Under the pieces are notes generated by a model. It was not told where the DNA came from. It ran no database searches and worked only from the letters and a program-made list of their open reading frames with translations. From positions 42,102 through 106,101 of the IMG/VR virus record IMGVR_UViG_3300028840_005768: a DNA stretch of 64,000 nucleotides; one strand, written 5' to 3'. This stretch comes from a virus. Positions within the stretch are counted from its first letter, which is position 1, and each line of letters opens with the position of its first letter. Below are positions 16,127-24,833 of the stretch, piece after piece. A program made the position numbers and the translations under genes.

Positions 16127-16841
16127 TTGGCGTACAACAGTCAGCAAAAGTTGTACTGATTCGGATGATCCAATCACATGATCCCCAATCGGCAATCCTT
16201 GCTTCTGCCCTGGCAATGGCTGCTTCGCAGTAGTTGTCGCATGAAGAGCAGTGGACATGGGCTCCCCAGTAGGGATAAAACATATCGTCGCCCGTGTAGA
16301 TGATGGTTCCTTCACAGGAAATCAGACCGCTGGCCTTGACATAGGAATTGGGCGAGTAGTTTTCGACAGGCAATCGAACCAGACTCCACCGACGATCCTC
16401 GACACCGGGTTTCCCGATTTCCATTCCGTGGATCATGTCGGCCAGGGGGATTGGATCCGGGCTTTGACGTCCGAAGCAATTGGAGTAGACAATAGCTGGG
16501 TAGCTGGCCAATTCGATCTCGACCCCATCTTCCTCATGGAGGAACTCCTCGTCGCAACAGTTGCACCAGGCCTCCGACATGGCCGCTTCGATCTGATCGA
16601 TGGGGCCGGGCGCCCAGAGCCTCAGTTCTTCACTGAAGCTGATGTCGGGGCAGGTCTCGATCAGTTTGTCGCGCACGGCTTGGATATCATCGACTGACCA
16701 TCGATGTGGATCGGACACCTCGTCGAGAGGGTCAATGGGGTCACAGCCATCATCAGGATTCTGGAGGATGTCATTGACATCCCGGATCAGCTGATTCCAG
16801 TCGTCGATAGAGAACGGACGATTGAGGTCGTAGTATGCCAT
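16119..16841 (-). CDS. Hypothetical cysteine-rich acidic protein
   Basis: 240 residues, acidic, with eleven cysteines including AWCNCCDEEF, CSSCDNYCEAA and a terminal DCCTPNE. The cysteine pairs suggest metal binding. It lies 3 bases after the exonuclease gene and overlaps the downstream zinc-ribbon paralogue by 8 bases. No family recognised. Confidence 0.6.
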   Translation of the reverse strand: MAYYDLNRPFSIDDWNQLIRDVNDILQNPDDGCDPIDPLDEVSDPHRWSVDDIQAVRDKLIETCPDISFSEELRLWAPGPIDQIEAAMSEAWCNCCDEEFLHEEDGVEIELASYPAIVYSNCFGRQSPDPIPLADMIHGMEIGKPGVEDRRWSLVRLPVENYSPNSYVKASGLISCEGTIIYTGDDMFYPYWGAHVHCSSCDNYCEAAIARAEARIADWGSCDWIIRISTTFADCCTPNE

Positions 16842-16843
16842 GA

Positions 16844-17458
16844 TTACAGGTCGTACTTGATCAAGGCACGATACACCTCCGCTTCAGCCATGGCGTCGTG
16901 GAGCGCGTCGTGCGGTTTGTCGTTGGTGATCCCGAGCTTCTTGCAGAGCGCCCCCAAGCCGACTCGCGGGAAGGGGATCTTCTCGCTGGCGAAGAGTGCC
17001 CTGTCGTTGAGCGCAAGGGCATATCGCATGCCGTCTCTTGCATGCCCGTGGAAGAGATGCTCGAAGAGATCGTCGCCCAACCAGGCCCGGCCGAAAGACC
17101 GTTCGAATTCCCAGTTGTGGGCGAGCGGCATGAGCTTCTTTGCTTGGGGCAGATCGATCTGCTCAAACCATTCGATGAGGAGATCCGAGACCCGCATGGC
17201 GGAGGGAGCATTGAGCATCAAGTCTTCGAGGTTGAGCCCATGCACCTGTTGAGCACCATGGGCGGCTCGCTCAGGATGCTCGGGCGCCACGTTATGGTAG
17301 AAGACAGGCAGCTCTGGGTGCGGCCTCAAGTCGGAATTCAGCGGGACGAGGGCCACTTGGATGATCTCGTGCCAACCAGCACGGAGGCCAGTTGTCTCAA
17401 AATCGATGGAGACCAGGAGGTGACCATTGAGATGCATCATGCCGGGATGGGTTTTCAT
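16844..17458 (-). CDS. DnaQ-like 3'-5' exonuclease (DEDDh)
   Basis: 204 residues. Motif Exo I is VSIDFETTGL (Asp19, Glu21), Exo II lies in LAHNWEFERSF and Exo III is HDALHDAMAEAEVYRAL, which supplies the catalytic His and Asp. This is the RNase T/DnaQ fold. It could proofread, trim ends or degrade host RNA or DNA. Overlaps the dNMP kinase stop as ATGA, so both are made from the same mRNA. Confidence 0.85.
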   Translation of the reverse strand: MKTHPGMMHLNGHLLVSIDFETTGLRAGWHEIIQVALVPLNSDLRPHPELPVFYHNVAPEHPERAAHGAQQVHGLNLEDLMLNAPSAMRVSDLLIEWFEQIDLPQAKKLMPLAHNWEFERSFGRAWLGDDLFEHLFHGHARDGMRYALALNDRALFASEKIPFPRVGLGALCKKLGITNDKPHDALHDAMAEAEVYRALIKYDL

Positions 17459-18180
17459 GCGGCATTCTCCGTAGAGGTGAGGCCGGCTTGAGCAAAGATA
17501 CGCTGGATGGCTGCTTTGTCAGGTAGCTCCTGAACTGCTAGAGCGGCTTGAATTTCGACCGGCTCACGCTGCAGGAGATGCAAACCTTGACCTTGCACAA
17601 TATGCTGAGCGTACTGATCAGCCCATTGCTTGAGATTCTCGATCCCGTCAACCCCTTCGGGTCGATCGCCGATCACGTTATCCCAGCTGGTGCAATGGAT
17701 GAGCGCCAAGTCGGCGACAGTCATCTTAGGCCCATAGCCATTGCGCACAATCTTGATCAGGTGGCCACCGACCTGGTGAATGGCTTCCATCTCGTTGGGA
17801 AAGCGCACATCAGAAATCACCATGACATCAAGATCAAAGTCTGTCTTCAGCAGGTAGTCCACCCAGGTCCCACTGTAGACTTGGTTGCGCACCGCTTTCG
17901 TGCCGAAATCGACCCACACTTCAACGGGTGTCTTACCAAGGACTGGCAGCACAACATCACGTTCGTGCTCATGGGCAGGATCATTGTAGTAGGCCTCATT
18001 TCCTAGCCCAGCCCAACCATAGAGTTCATGTGTGATCTCTTTGAGCTTCGTAGCAAAGCTCTTTCGTGCAACCCTGAGTTCAGGGTTAAATCGGTAGAGA
18101 CTTTGCAGAAGCGCATTGGCGAAGGTGTCCTTGCCAGTCCGCGAATAGTGGCCTAGTCCAATGATGATGGGTTGACTCAT
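17455..18180 (-). CDS. Deoxynucleoside monophosphate kinase
   Basis: 241 residues. The P-loop GLGHYSRTGKDT spans residues 8-19, and DVMVISDVRFPNEMEAIHQ, followed by LIKIVRNGYG, matches the phage dNMP kinase core, in which the Arg-Phe-Pro-Asn-Glu segment follows strand 4. It would phosphorylate dNMPs, possibly including modified ones, to support replication. The ATG at 18178-18180 has AAAGG upstream. Confidence 0.82.
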   Translation of the reverse strand: MSQPIIIGLGHYSRTGKDTFANALLQSLYRFNPELRVARKSFATKLKEITHELYGWAGLGNEAYYNDPAHEHERDVVLPVLGKTPVEVWVDFGTKAVRNQVYSGTWVDYLLKTDFDLDVMVISDVRFPNEMEAIHQVGGHLIKIVRNGYGPKMTVADLALIHCTSWDNVIGDRPEGVDGIENLKQWADQYAQHIVQGQGLHLLQREPVEIQAALAVQELPDKAAIQRIFAQAGLTSTENAA

Positions 18181-18229
18181 GCAGTGTGCCTTTCAAAGGT
18201 CAAAGGTGTCGTAACATCAGGGCACAAGA

Positions 18230-20950
18230 TCAGGGCTCTTCTTGGCGTAGTCTCCCGTCGATGCAGATATAGGGTATGGCCCTTTTCGAGACAGTGACCG
18301 GTTCCAAAGAGATGTTGCCAATGAACTTCTTATTGTCGGTACCTGCCCCTGACGGTAAATCAGAAGGCAGTTCTCGGGAGACTTTGATCTTACTCCACCG
18401 ACTCTTCTCGTCATTATCGAGCCACCTATGAAAGCGTTCGAAGAATTCGGTGAAAAGGACCTTATGCCCCGGTGCCAAATGACACTCGTCACGAAGGAAT
18501 ATCTCAAGAGCTGACCGACTCAAATCTTCCGATCGTTTCTTCTTGTGTGTATCCACCACGGGTAACCGTAATCGACCGTGAACTTGCGGCAACTCCATGT
18601 TCATGAGGGTGTACATGAAGTGAGGCGCCTCCTCCTCAAGACGTGCTGTTAGGATTGACTTCGGAATATCTTCGATGAGGTCAGGTACCTCAACGACAGT
18701 GATTCGTGTATCCCCTGGGAATATGGGGCAGGCACCTTGCTCATTTGCACACATGATGAAGTGCAAACTGTTAGGTTGCTTGTAGGCATCCGTTCGCATG
18801 CGCCGGATCCAAATATCGCGGCTTGTTACCCAATCCTTGATGCGGTTGTATGCTTGCGGGTCCTGAGAAATTGTCTTCTCTTCAATGACGGCGAGGACAC
18901 CGTTAGCCAATTCGCCATTGAAGTCATTGTTGTTTGTGAGGGCTCGATCAGCGCGAACAACACCCCCAGTCACCAGGAGACTGATTGCCTCGTGCAGGAT
19001 CGATTTCCCGCAATTCTGAGAGCCGAAGAGAAAAAGGAAAGGCAATGGTTCGAATGGATCACGTAGGCAGCATGCAATCCAGGCTAAACCATACTGTGCG
19101 CCAGTACGGATGTTCGCCTTTTGTGCCCATTCCAGATCCTTCAGCGCGTTCGTCAAGTCACAGAAGCAATGCTGGAGGATACGATCCCAATGCGGATGCT
19201 TTACGTTTGCTTCGTCCAACTGTTGTGGCGGTTTATGGCGAAACTGCGGACTGTTGAAATTCCATCGCCGGCCACCAGGTTCTTCAGATTGAAAAGGCAT
19301 GCTGACAAGTTCCCACGGTTTACCGACGCAATCGCCGAGGATCATTTCTGCTTCGGTTTTCGGGTGCCCACACTGTTGCAACCAGTTCTTACATTCGGTA
19401 AGCCCGCACCGAGTCCATGGCCCCTTGCTCGAACGAATGAACCATCCAGCCAAGTCTCCTGTCGTAGTGACCAAACGACGGAGATCATTGTCATATTCAG
19501 CGGCTCCCTGCGTATCTTCTGTCGCATCCGTGCGAATGCTAAAAACCTTTTCCCACCAACCACCGCGGATTTCCGCCCAACCAGAATCTGGTTTTGCGTC
19601 ACTATCCTCACGCTTAATACGCATGACTAACCGACCATCCTTTTGAGTTCGGACAGTGGTTTGGCGTTCAAGGAATTTGCCATCGAGGTCGATCTTTTCG
19701 CCAAGCGCTTCGGCGACCTTGAGTGCGGGTTCAGCACCTTCGAACTGAAAGCCTTTATTGTCGGCCAATTCTGCGCCGCCCATGACGCGGGCAGCCATCT
19801 TTAGGTCCGGGTCATGGTTGAAGTAGCATGTCGTCCATCCTTCGCCGTCCTGCTCCCATGTTTCTGCTTCCGAGATGCCAGGACTGAAGCGGTAAACTTT
19901 CCAAGCTCCATCTGGCAAGGGGAACATGAAACAGTTTGGTGTTGCTGGATCTGAACCGGGTGAGTTGGTTTTGAAGAAGCCGCGAAGGGCCAACGCATCA
20001 CGAGATTCATCCATCAACCTCTGCAGGGCGACGGTATGCGTTTGGACCAGGTGATGGTCTGAGACCCAGACCGTAGAGAAACCGCTACCGGCCAGCTCGT
20101 CGATGATCGCCTTGTGGGTAGCATCAAGTGGGACGTTGAGGCGCGCAGCCGCAAGGATGTCGAAAGGATCCTGGGCCTCGTCGCCGAGCCCGGGAAGTCG
20201 GACTTTATGGCGGCGACGAGTAACGACCTCGATGTGATCCTTCCAGTTGGCGGGAAGAAGCTCCGCAGTGAGAATCTGCTCCGCTGGCTTGAGAAGCTCC
20301 AACCCGCGATTGTCCAGGGTCATCTTGCGGTGCCAGATCCACATGACCCCACCGCAGCAATCGATCTGGGAGGCGAAGTCGAACCCCGTCTCTGAAGACA
20401 TCATTCCCAGAATGCATCGCGCCAGGGCGGCATGCTCGGTGTGATTGGCGGTCGGAATGGCATCGAGATGCACGTAGAGGTGGATTCCCTTCCCACCAGT
20501 CGACCGGCGCACCTCAACGTAGGGGCGCCCCTCTGCAGCTCGGCGGACTTCCTTGAGCTTCTCTTCGTCAATTCCGACACCAACGGCATGAGTGGTAAGA
20601 GCGTCAAAATCGAACCCAAGCCACCGACTGCACTGATTCTTCCAATCCCACCCTGTGGTCCCAATCCCCTCCGCGTGCTTCTCAAGGGGCCAGGAGAGCT
20701 TGTAGTCCTTGAATTCAGGTTTATCCCAGGCCTTCTTGGGGATGCGTAGATTCCACCACTGCTGAACCCCATCGGTCCAGGTAGCTCGCTTCCCAGCCAC
20801 AGGTTCACCATCTCCAGCCGCCACATTGACTTGGGTCTCCAGTGCGGTCCCGTAAGCCAGGTACCGGTCCAGCAAGTCTTGCCCCGGGTGCTGCTCGCGG
20901 TGGGCGGCAAGGAAATCGACAATGGCAGCCGTCACAAGCTTCTTGGCCAT
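18230..20950 (-). CDS. Primase-helicase: AEP-type prim/pol plus D5-like SF3 helicase
   Basis: 906 residues. The N-terminal archaeo-eukaryotic primase domain has WLGFDFDALTT (Asp114, Asp116) and VEVRRSTGGKGIHLYV with His157, the metal-binding and nucleotide-binding motifs. The C-terminal helicase has Walker A FGSQNCGKS near residue 646, Walker B LAVIEEKT near 688, and a sensor-like segment ending in an Arg-rich region. It probably lays primers and unwinds DNA at the fork with the PolA enzyme. GAGGAG is 6 nt from the ATG. Transcribed from the conserved promoter at 21.0 kb. Confidence 0.88.
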   Translation of the reverse strand: MAKKLVTAAIVDFLAAHREQHPGQDLLDRYLAYGTALETQVNVAAGDGEPVAGKRATWTDGVQQWWNLRIPKKAWDKPEFKDYKLSWPLEKHAEGIGTTGWDWKNQCSRWLGFDFDALTTHAVGVGIDEEKLKEVRRAAEGRPYVEVRRSTGGKGIHLYVHLDAIPTANHTEHAALARCILGMMSSETGFDFASQIDCCGGVMWIWHRKMTLDNRGLELLKPAEQILTAELLPANWKDHIEVVTRRRHKVRLPGLGDEAQDPFDILAAARLNVPLDATHKAIIDELAGSGFSTVWVSDHHLVQTHTVALQRLMDESRDALALRGFFKTNSPGSDPATPNCFMFPLPDGAWKVYRFSPGISEAETWEQDGEGWTTCYFNHDPDLKMAARVMGGAELADNKGFQFEGAEPALKVAEALGEKIDLDGKFLERQTTVRTQKDGRLVMRIKREDSDAKPDSGWAEIRGGWWEKVFSIRTDATEDTQGAAEYDNDLRRLVTTTGDLAGWFIRSSKGPWTRCGLTECKNWLQQCGHPKTEAEMILGDCVGKPWELVSMPFQSEEPGGRRWNFNSPQFRHKPPQQLDEANVKHPHWDRILQHCFCDLTNALKDLEWAQKANIRTGAQYGLAWIACCLRDPFEPLPFLFLFGSQNCGKSILHEAISLLVTGGVVRADRALTNNNDFNGELANGVLAVIEEKTISQDPQAYNRIKDWVTSRDIWIRRMRTDAYKQPNSLHFIMCANEQGACPIFPGDTRITVVEVPDLIEDIPKSILTARLEEEAPHFMYTLMNMELPQVHGRLRLPVVDTHKKKRSEDLSRSALEIFLRDECHLAPGHKVLFTEFFERFHRWLDNDEKSRWSKIKVSRELPSDLPSGAGTDNKKFIGNISLEPVTVSKRAIPYICIDGRLRQEEP

Positions 20951-20972
20951 AGGTACTCCTCAGGGAATGCCA

Positions 20973-20987
20973 GACGCAGAAAGCGTC
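20973..20987 (-). promoter_or_regulatory. Small hairpin in the primase leader
   Basis: GACGC, AGAAA, GCGTC forms a 5-bp stem with a 5-nt loop between the promoter and the primase-helicase ribosome site. It may stabilise or modulate the mRNA leader. Confidence 0.35.
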
Positions 20988-21010
20988 AGAAGAGGCATGG
21001 TCGATACGTC

Positions 21011-21042
21011 CATACTATAGGCAAGCTGGCAGGTTTTACGCC
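21011..21042 (-). promoter_or_regulatory. Conserved phage promoter, copy 2
   Basis: Minus strand GGCGTAAAA, 13 nt, CTATAGTATG, identical in blocks and spacing to the copies at 15.2 and 51.4 kb. It drives the primase-helicase, dNMP kinase, exonuclease and zinc-ribbon genes and lies just past the terminator of the structural operon. Confidence 0.78.
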
Positions 21043-21064
21043 GTTCTTTTGGATTTATGAACAA

Positions 21065-21101
21065 AACACCCGACCCGGCCCTTGAGGACGGATCGGGTGT
21101 T
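21065..21101 (-). terminator. Rho-independent terminator of the structural operon
   Basis: On the minus strand AACACCCGATCC pairs with GGGTCGGGTGTT around a short loop and is followed by TTTGTTC. It sits 6 bases after the last structural gene and just before the next promoter. Confidence 0.8.
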
Positions 21102-21106
21102 CTCGT

Positions 21107-23917
21107 TTACGAACCCTTCAAGAACGCAGTTCCTGCCCCCATCTTCCCGCCGTCGCCATCGTAGCGGAAGTCGAACTCCTTCCCGTCAGGCTGCTCCGAA
21201 TTGCCGAACTGGGCATTGTCTCCATCCACCACAAGTTTCTTCGCCTGGTTCACCTTCTTGAAGAAACTAGCCAGTGGCGCACTGGCATCATTGTTCTGGG
21301 AATCCACGACCATGGTGTCATGTAAATCGATCGTGAACGGCTTTCCAGCGGGCAATCCCAGCAACTCCGGCGGCTCGAGCGGATCAACATAGTTGAGCGT
21401 CAAGTCCGGGTCAGGCGCCTCAGCGACCACCAGCTCCGCGTAGGTCGACGTGAGAATGACGTTCTGAGGCGTGAAGTCCAAGTCGCTTGGTGAACGATCG
21501 CCCCAGTCGGCGTGGCCTTTGAACAAGACATTCGGCCCGCCGACCCAGACGACGCCACTGCCCCAATCCGACAAGTCCGTGAACCCGATTGGCAGCTGAC
21601 CTGTGGCATTCTGGCCGATACCGTCGCCCCCTGCCAACCCTGCTTCCTGCTCCTCCGTTGTCGGAAACTCCCAATCCGCGCTCACCTGGCTCGGCCAGAA
21701 GAACTTATACGCCTCCATGGTCCCCGCCTTCACTGGTGTCCGCACGATGAAGTCGATCGTCTGATTCGCCGAATTGTAGTTTGCCTGCTCGACGATGGTC
21801 TTGACCGAACTGGTCGCCACGTACGCCTGGGACCCGAAATCCAGAGTCACCGTGTCGAACGTCTCAAGATTCAGCTTCTGGAGGAACGTCGTGAAGCGAA
21901 CCTTCTTCCACGTATTGCTCAATCGAATCAGCCAGAATGTCGCGACCTTCAACACGATGTCCGGCTGATTGAAGCAATAGAAGTCAAACTCGCGCTGTTG
22001 AGTCCCGTACTTTTTCACGTTGTGGCGCAAGATGAGCTTGTTCGGGTCCTCCGCCCAACTGATCCTCCAACTGACCACCATCTTGGTCACCAAGTCTTCC
22101 GTAGGCGTCAGCTCCACGGCCACCCCGGCCTCCGCATCAACGTCGCTGACCGTGATCGTGCTGTCGCTAGCCGGCTCTTCGGGAAGATACTTTATGTGGA
22201 AGACGCCGTTAGAAATCCACAACGCACATCGCGCCTGGAACGCGATTTCCTGCAGCACCTCGAGAGTGTTCTTCCTGTTGAGAATCGGAAAGTTCATCGG
22301 GAACGAAGTCAGCTTCGACTTGACTGCATTGAAGGTCGTGGTGTCAAAGCTGAGATCCGTGTAGTTGTTGATGATGTGCTCAAGGATATCGACCGTGTTT
22401 GGGCCGACGTCCGACTCGAACGTCACGTAGAGATCATCACTCCAGCCCTGGCCCTCAATCGCACTCAACGGGCGGCTGAGAACAACCTGAACAGCCGTAA
22501 TCGGGCCATAGTTCTTGGTCTCCACACGCCACAAGTCAGTCGGTACGTTGACAAGACGCCGCTCGCCACCTTCAAACGTCTTGTAAGCCTTCACTGCCAG
22601 CACGGTCCCCGGGATAATAGAGACCACATACGTGATCTCTTCATCACCGTAGATCGTCACCCGGGCGCCGGCATCAATCCACAACTGCTCAGCAACGTGA
22701 TCCTGGTTGGGGCGAGATTTATCCACCTCCGTAGGAATGATGTAGCCGTGATTCCGACACCGGCAACTGTTCTCTTGTGCAGAATAACCACAAGGTACTT
22801 CAATTGAGAAATCAAAGCTCTGCAATTGGGGCACACTTGCACATTGCTGCAGCAGCGCTGCATTATATCGATCTTCCGCCTTCTGCTCCTTCTGTAAATG
22901 ACGAATTGAGGTGACAGTGAATTGATCTCCATTAAAAGCACCATACACAATCGCCCCGCCAATCTGCAGACTCAACTGCTTCTGTTGGGGAAAATCTTCA
23001 CCACCCAAAATTCGTACAGGGTTGCACCCGGTTTCAGAGGCTCGATCTAACGTTGCCTGACGCTGCTCTGTACCACACTGAATTTGACTATTCTTTTGAG
23101 CCTGAGACCGAGTAATATTCTCCTGGATCTGATTGATCCGATCCTGACATTCCTGTGCCTGTGCATAATACTGAGCCGCCAGTTCAGGGTCATGCAAAGC
23201 ATGAGTCGCTGCGTTGCTAAATGCACTCGCCGCACATCGCAAAGTGTTCATCTGCCAAGATTGCATCGCGAGATTCACACCCCATGATGCATCGTTCCCA
23301 CCAAGGGGCATCTGTGTGTGATAGTCCGCACCGATAACGGTTCCGATCGAACAGAGCGTTGTTCCCGTGACGGCTTTGTTGAACTGTAGGGCGGGTACAT
23401 CCTGCACCTTCCCGAAGACCATCGGCCATGCCTTCCCGATGAGATCCTTAGGAATCCACGGAAAATCGCCCTCTTCTGCCGAGAAACCAATCTCCTTGTC
23501 CTCTATTTGGGAGATGATCGTGAAGGAGACGGATCGGTCGCGCTCGTTCCAAGTGATGGGGGAGCTGATCTTACCTGAGAAGAGCATGAAGCGGTCGGTA
23601 AGGTCCAACCCTTCAAACCACTGATATACACGCGCGGTGCGTTTGTGAATGTCGTGCGAATCGAGGATCGCTTTGATGCTTCCATTTGTGTCATCCAAGG
23701 TGATTGTGATTTCCTGTGCGCCATCGCCATCCGTTACATTGATCACATTGTCCAGGTTGCCAACCTCAAGGATTGCGCCCGGAATGGTGCCAATGGTTCG
23801 ATCAGCATAGAGACTTGACGGCGCACCCTCAACCCAGTCAACCTCGAGGATGACCACCGGCTCGGTGCCGAGCTTCGTGGCAATCTTCGTGAGGGCTGAT
23901 GCCGAAAGACTCCTCAT
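21107..23917 (-). CDS. Large tail protein (putative tail hub / distal tip)
   Basis: 936 residues, the last gene of the structural operon and downstream of several fibres and the tape measure. The N-terminus (VVILEVDWVEGAPSSLYADR, then a domain with ITITLDDTNGSIKAIL) resembles siphophage tail-tip proteins that begin with a tail-attachment beta domain. Residues about 270-340 form a Gln/Glu-rich helical insert, and a Cys-rich stretch (CGYSAQENSCRCRNHG) follows, which may bind a metal. Beta-rich segments fill the rest. It is likely to contact the host or plug the tail. Confidence 0.65.
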   Translation of the reverse strand: MRSLSASALTKIATKLGTEPVVILEVDWVEGAPSSLYADRTIGTIPGAILEVGNLDNVINVTDGDGAQEITITLDDTNGSIKAILDSHDIHKRTARVYQWFEGLDLTDRFMLFSGKISSPITWNERDRSVSFTIISQIEDKEIGFSAEEGDFPWIPKDLIGKAWPMVFGKVQDVPALQFNKAVTGTTLCSIGTVIGADYHTQMPLGGNDASWGVNLAMQSWQMNTLRCAASAFSNAATHALHDPELAAQYYAQAQECQDRINQIQENITRSQAQKNSQIQCGTEQRQATLDRASETGCNPVRILGGEDFPQQKQLSLQIGGAIVYGAFNGDQFTVTSIRHLQKEQKAEDRYNAALLQQCASVPQLQSFDFSIEVPCGYSAQENSCRCRNHGYIIPTEVDKSRPNQDHVAEQLWIDAGARVTIYGDEEITYVVSIIPGTVLAVKAYKTFEGGERRLVNVPTDLWRVETKNYGPITAVQVVLSRPLSAIEGQGWSDDLYVTFESDVGPNTVDILEHIINNYTDLSFDTTTFNAVKSKLTSFPMNFPILNRKNTLEVLQEIAFQARCALWISNGVFHIKYLPEEPASDSTITVSDVDAEAGVAVELTPTEDLVTKMVVSWRISWAEDPNKLILRHNVKKYGTQQREFDFYCFNQPDIVLKVATFWLIRLSNTWKKVRFTTFLQKLNLETFDTVTLDFGSQAYVATSSVKTIVEQANYNSANQTIDFIVRTPVKAGTMEAYKFFWPSQVSADWEFPTTEEQEAGLAGGDGIGQNATGQLPIGFTDLSDWGSGVVWVGGPNVLFKGHADWGDRSPSDLDFTPQNVILTSTYAELVVAEAPDPDLTLNYVDPLEPPELLGLPAGKPFTIDLHDTMVVDSQNNDASAPLASFFKKVNQAKKLVVDGDNAQFGNSEQPDGKEFDFRYDGDGGKMGAGTAFLKGS

Positions 23918-24312
23918 GATACCTCTTCTCCCTCAAACTGAATGGTAATTGTCTGAGACTCGCCGCGTGGCATCGGAGAAATTGCGGGAGCCGCTCGGTG
24001 GGGAGTGTCAAACTCGAAAGGGTTGTTGATGAAGTTCCCCACCCACACCCGGCCCGTATGATCCTTCACGAAAATCTTTGAAGCGAAGTAGGAAAGAAGA
24101 AACTCCCGCAGTTCCAAAGCCTTATTCCGCGTCAAACGGAACGTCCATTGTAGCCCGCGCCGCCCCTTTGTCTTGATATAGGTGTAAAGCGTTCCATCCA
24201 TGGTTCGCCGGACACTCATATCAGTCAACAAGTTCTCTCCGTCCCCGAACAGGGGATTGGGGAGAACCGTCGTGGTCTGTAGAGAAGGATGTGGCGCCTG
24301 CAAAGTGAACAT
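23914..24312 (-). CDS. Hypothetical tail-associated protein
   Basis: 132 residues. DGTLYTYIKTKGRRGLQWTF, then KALELREFLLSYFASKIFV and GRVWVGNFINNPFEFDTP look like a compact beta-sandwich of the kind found in tail-tip assembly. The ATG at 24310-24312 touches the upstream stop as TGATG; the preceding GTG is rejected. Couples by overlap to the tail hub gene. Confidence 0.6.
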   Translation of the reverse strand: MFTLQAPHPSLQTTTVLPNPLFGDGENLLTDMSVRRTMDGTLYTYIKTKGRRGLQWTFRLTRNKALELREFLLSYFASKIFVKDHTGRVWVGNFINNPFEFDTPHRAAPAISPMPRGESQTITIQFEGEEVS

Positions 24313-24830
24313 CACACAATCCCCAACTGAGTCCTCACGTCGTCCAACTGTGCCGGCAAGAGTGCCCTCTCATCTTCCAGCAACGCCCGTTCAGCCTCCA
24401 GTGCAGCCTTCTGGGCTTCCAAAACGGGTACCTCCTCAGGATCCGCCACATCAATCTGCCCCTCCAGTCGGGCAATCTCACGGTTCAAACGACGAATCTC
24501 CCTCGTCAACTCTTCAATCCGCGTGACCAGGAGATGCTCATGTAGCATCAAAGCAGATGCTCGAACCATCTGTCGAACGGCAGTGTCCAGCAAGGGGACC
24601 CGCTGCATCTCTGCCCCCAATTGCTGAATCACACAGCCAGTCGCAGGCTGATCCGCCGTCAGCACCTCACCGGATGCATGATCGTAGTTGTTGGCGCCAA
24701 TAGCCATGTGCGCACCGTTACCAGGGAGATAACGAAGACGAATCCCGCTGACAAAAAGATCGCCAAAGGTCTTTTCATTCCTGGCAGGCACTGTCACGGG
24801 AGACGGTGAAGGAATCTGTGGCCAAGCCAT
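24312..24830 (-). CDS. Tail-associated protein with C-terminal coiled coil
   Basis: 172 residues. The first 70 residues are beta-like (KTFGDLFVSGIRLRYLPGNG), and residues 95-165 form a long heptad-rich coiled coil (EELTREIRRLNREIARLEGQ and ALEAERALLEDERALLPAQL), likely a trimeric stalk or a spacer. Sits between the repeat-rich fibre and the tail hub. Confidence 0.6.
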   Translation of the reverse strand: MAWPQIPSPSPVTVPARNEKTFGDLFVSGIRLRYLPGNGAHMAIGANNYDHASGEVLTADQPATGCVIQQLGAEMQRVPLLDTAVRQMVRASALMLHEHLLVTRIEELTREIRRLNREIARLEGQIDVADPEEVPVLEAQKAALEAERALLEDERALLPAQLDDVRTQLGIV

Positions 24831-24833
24831 GTC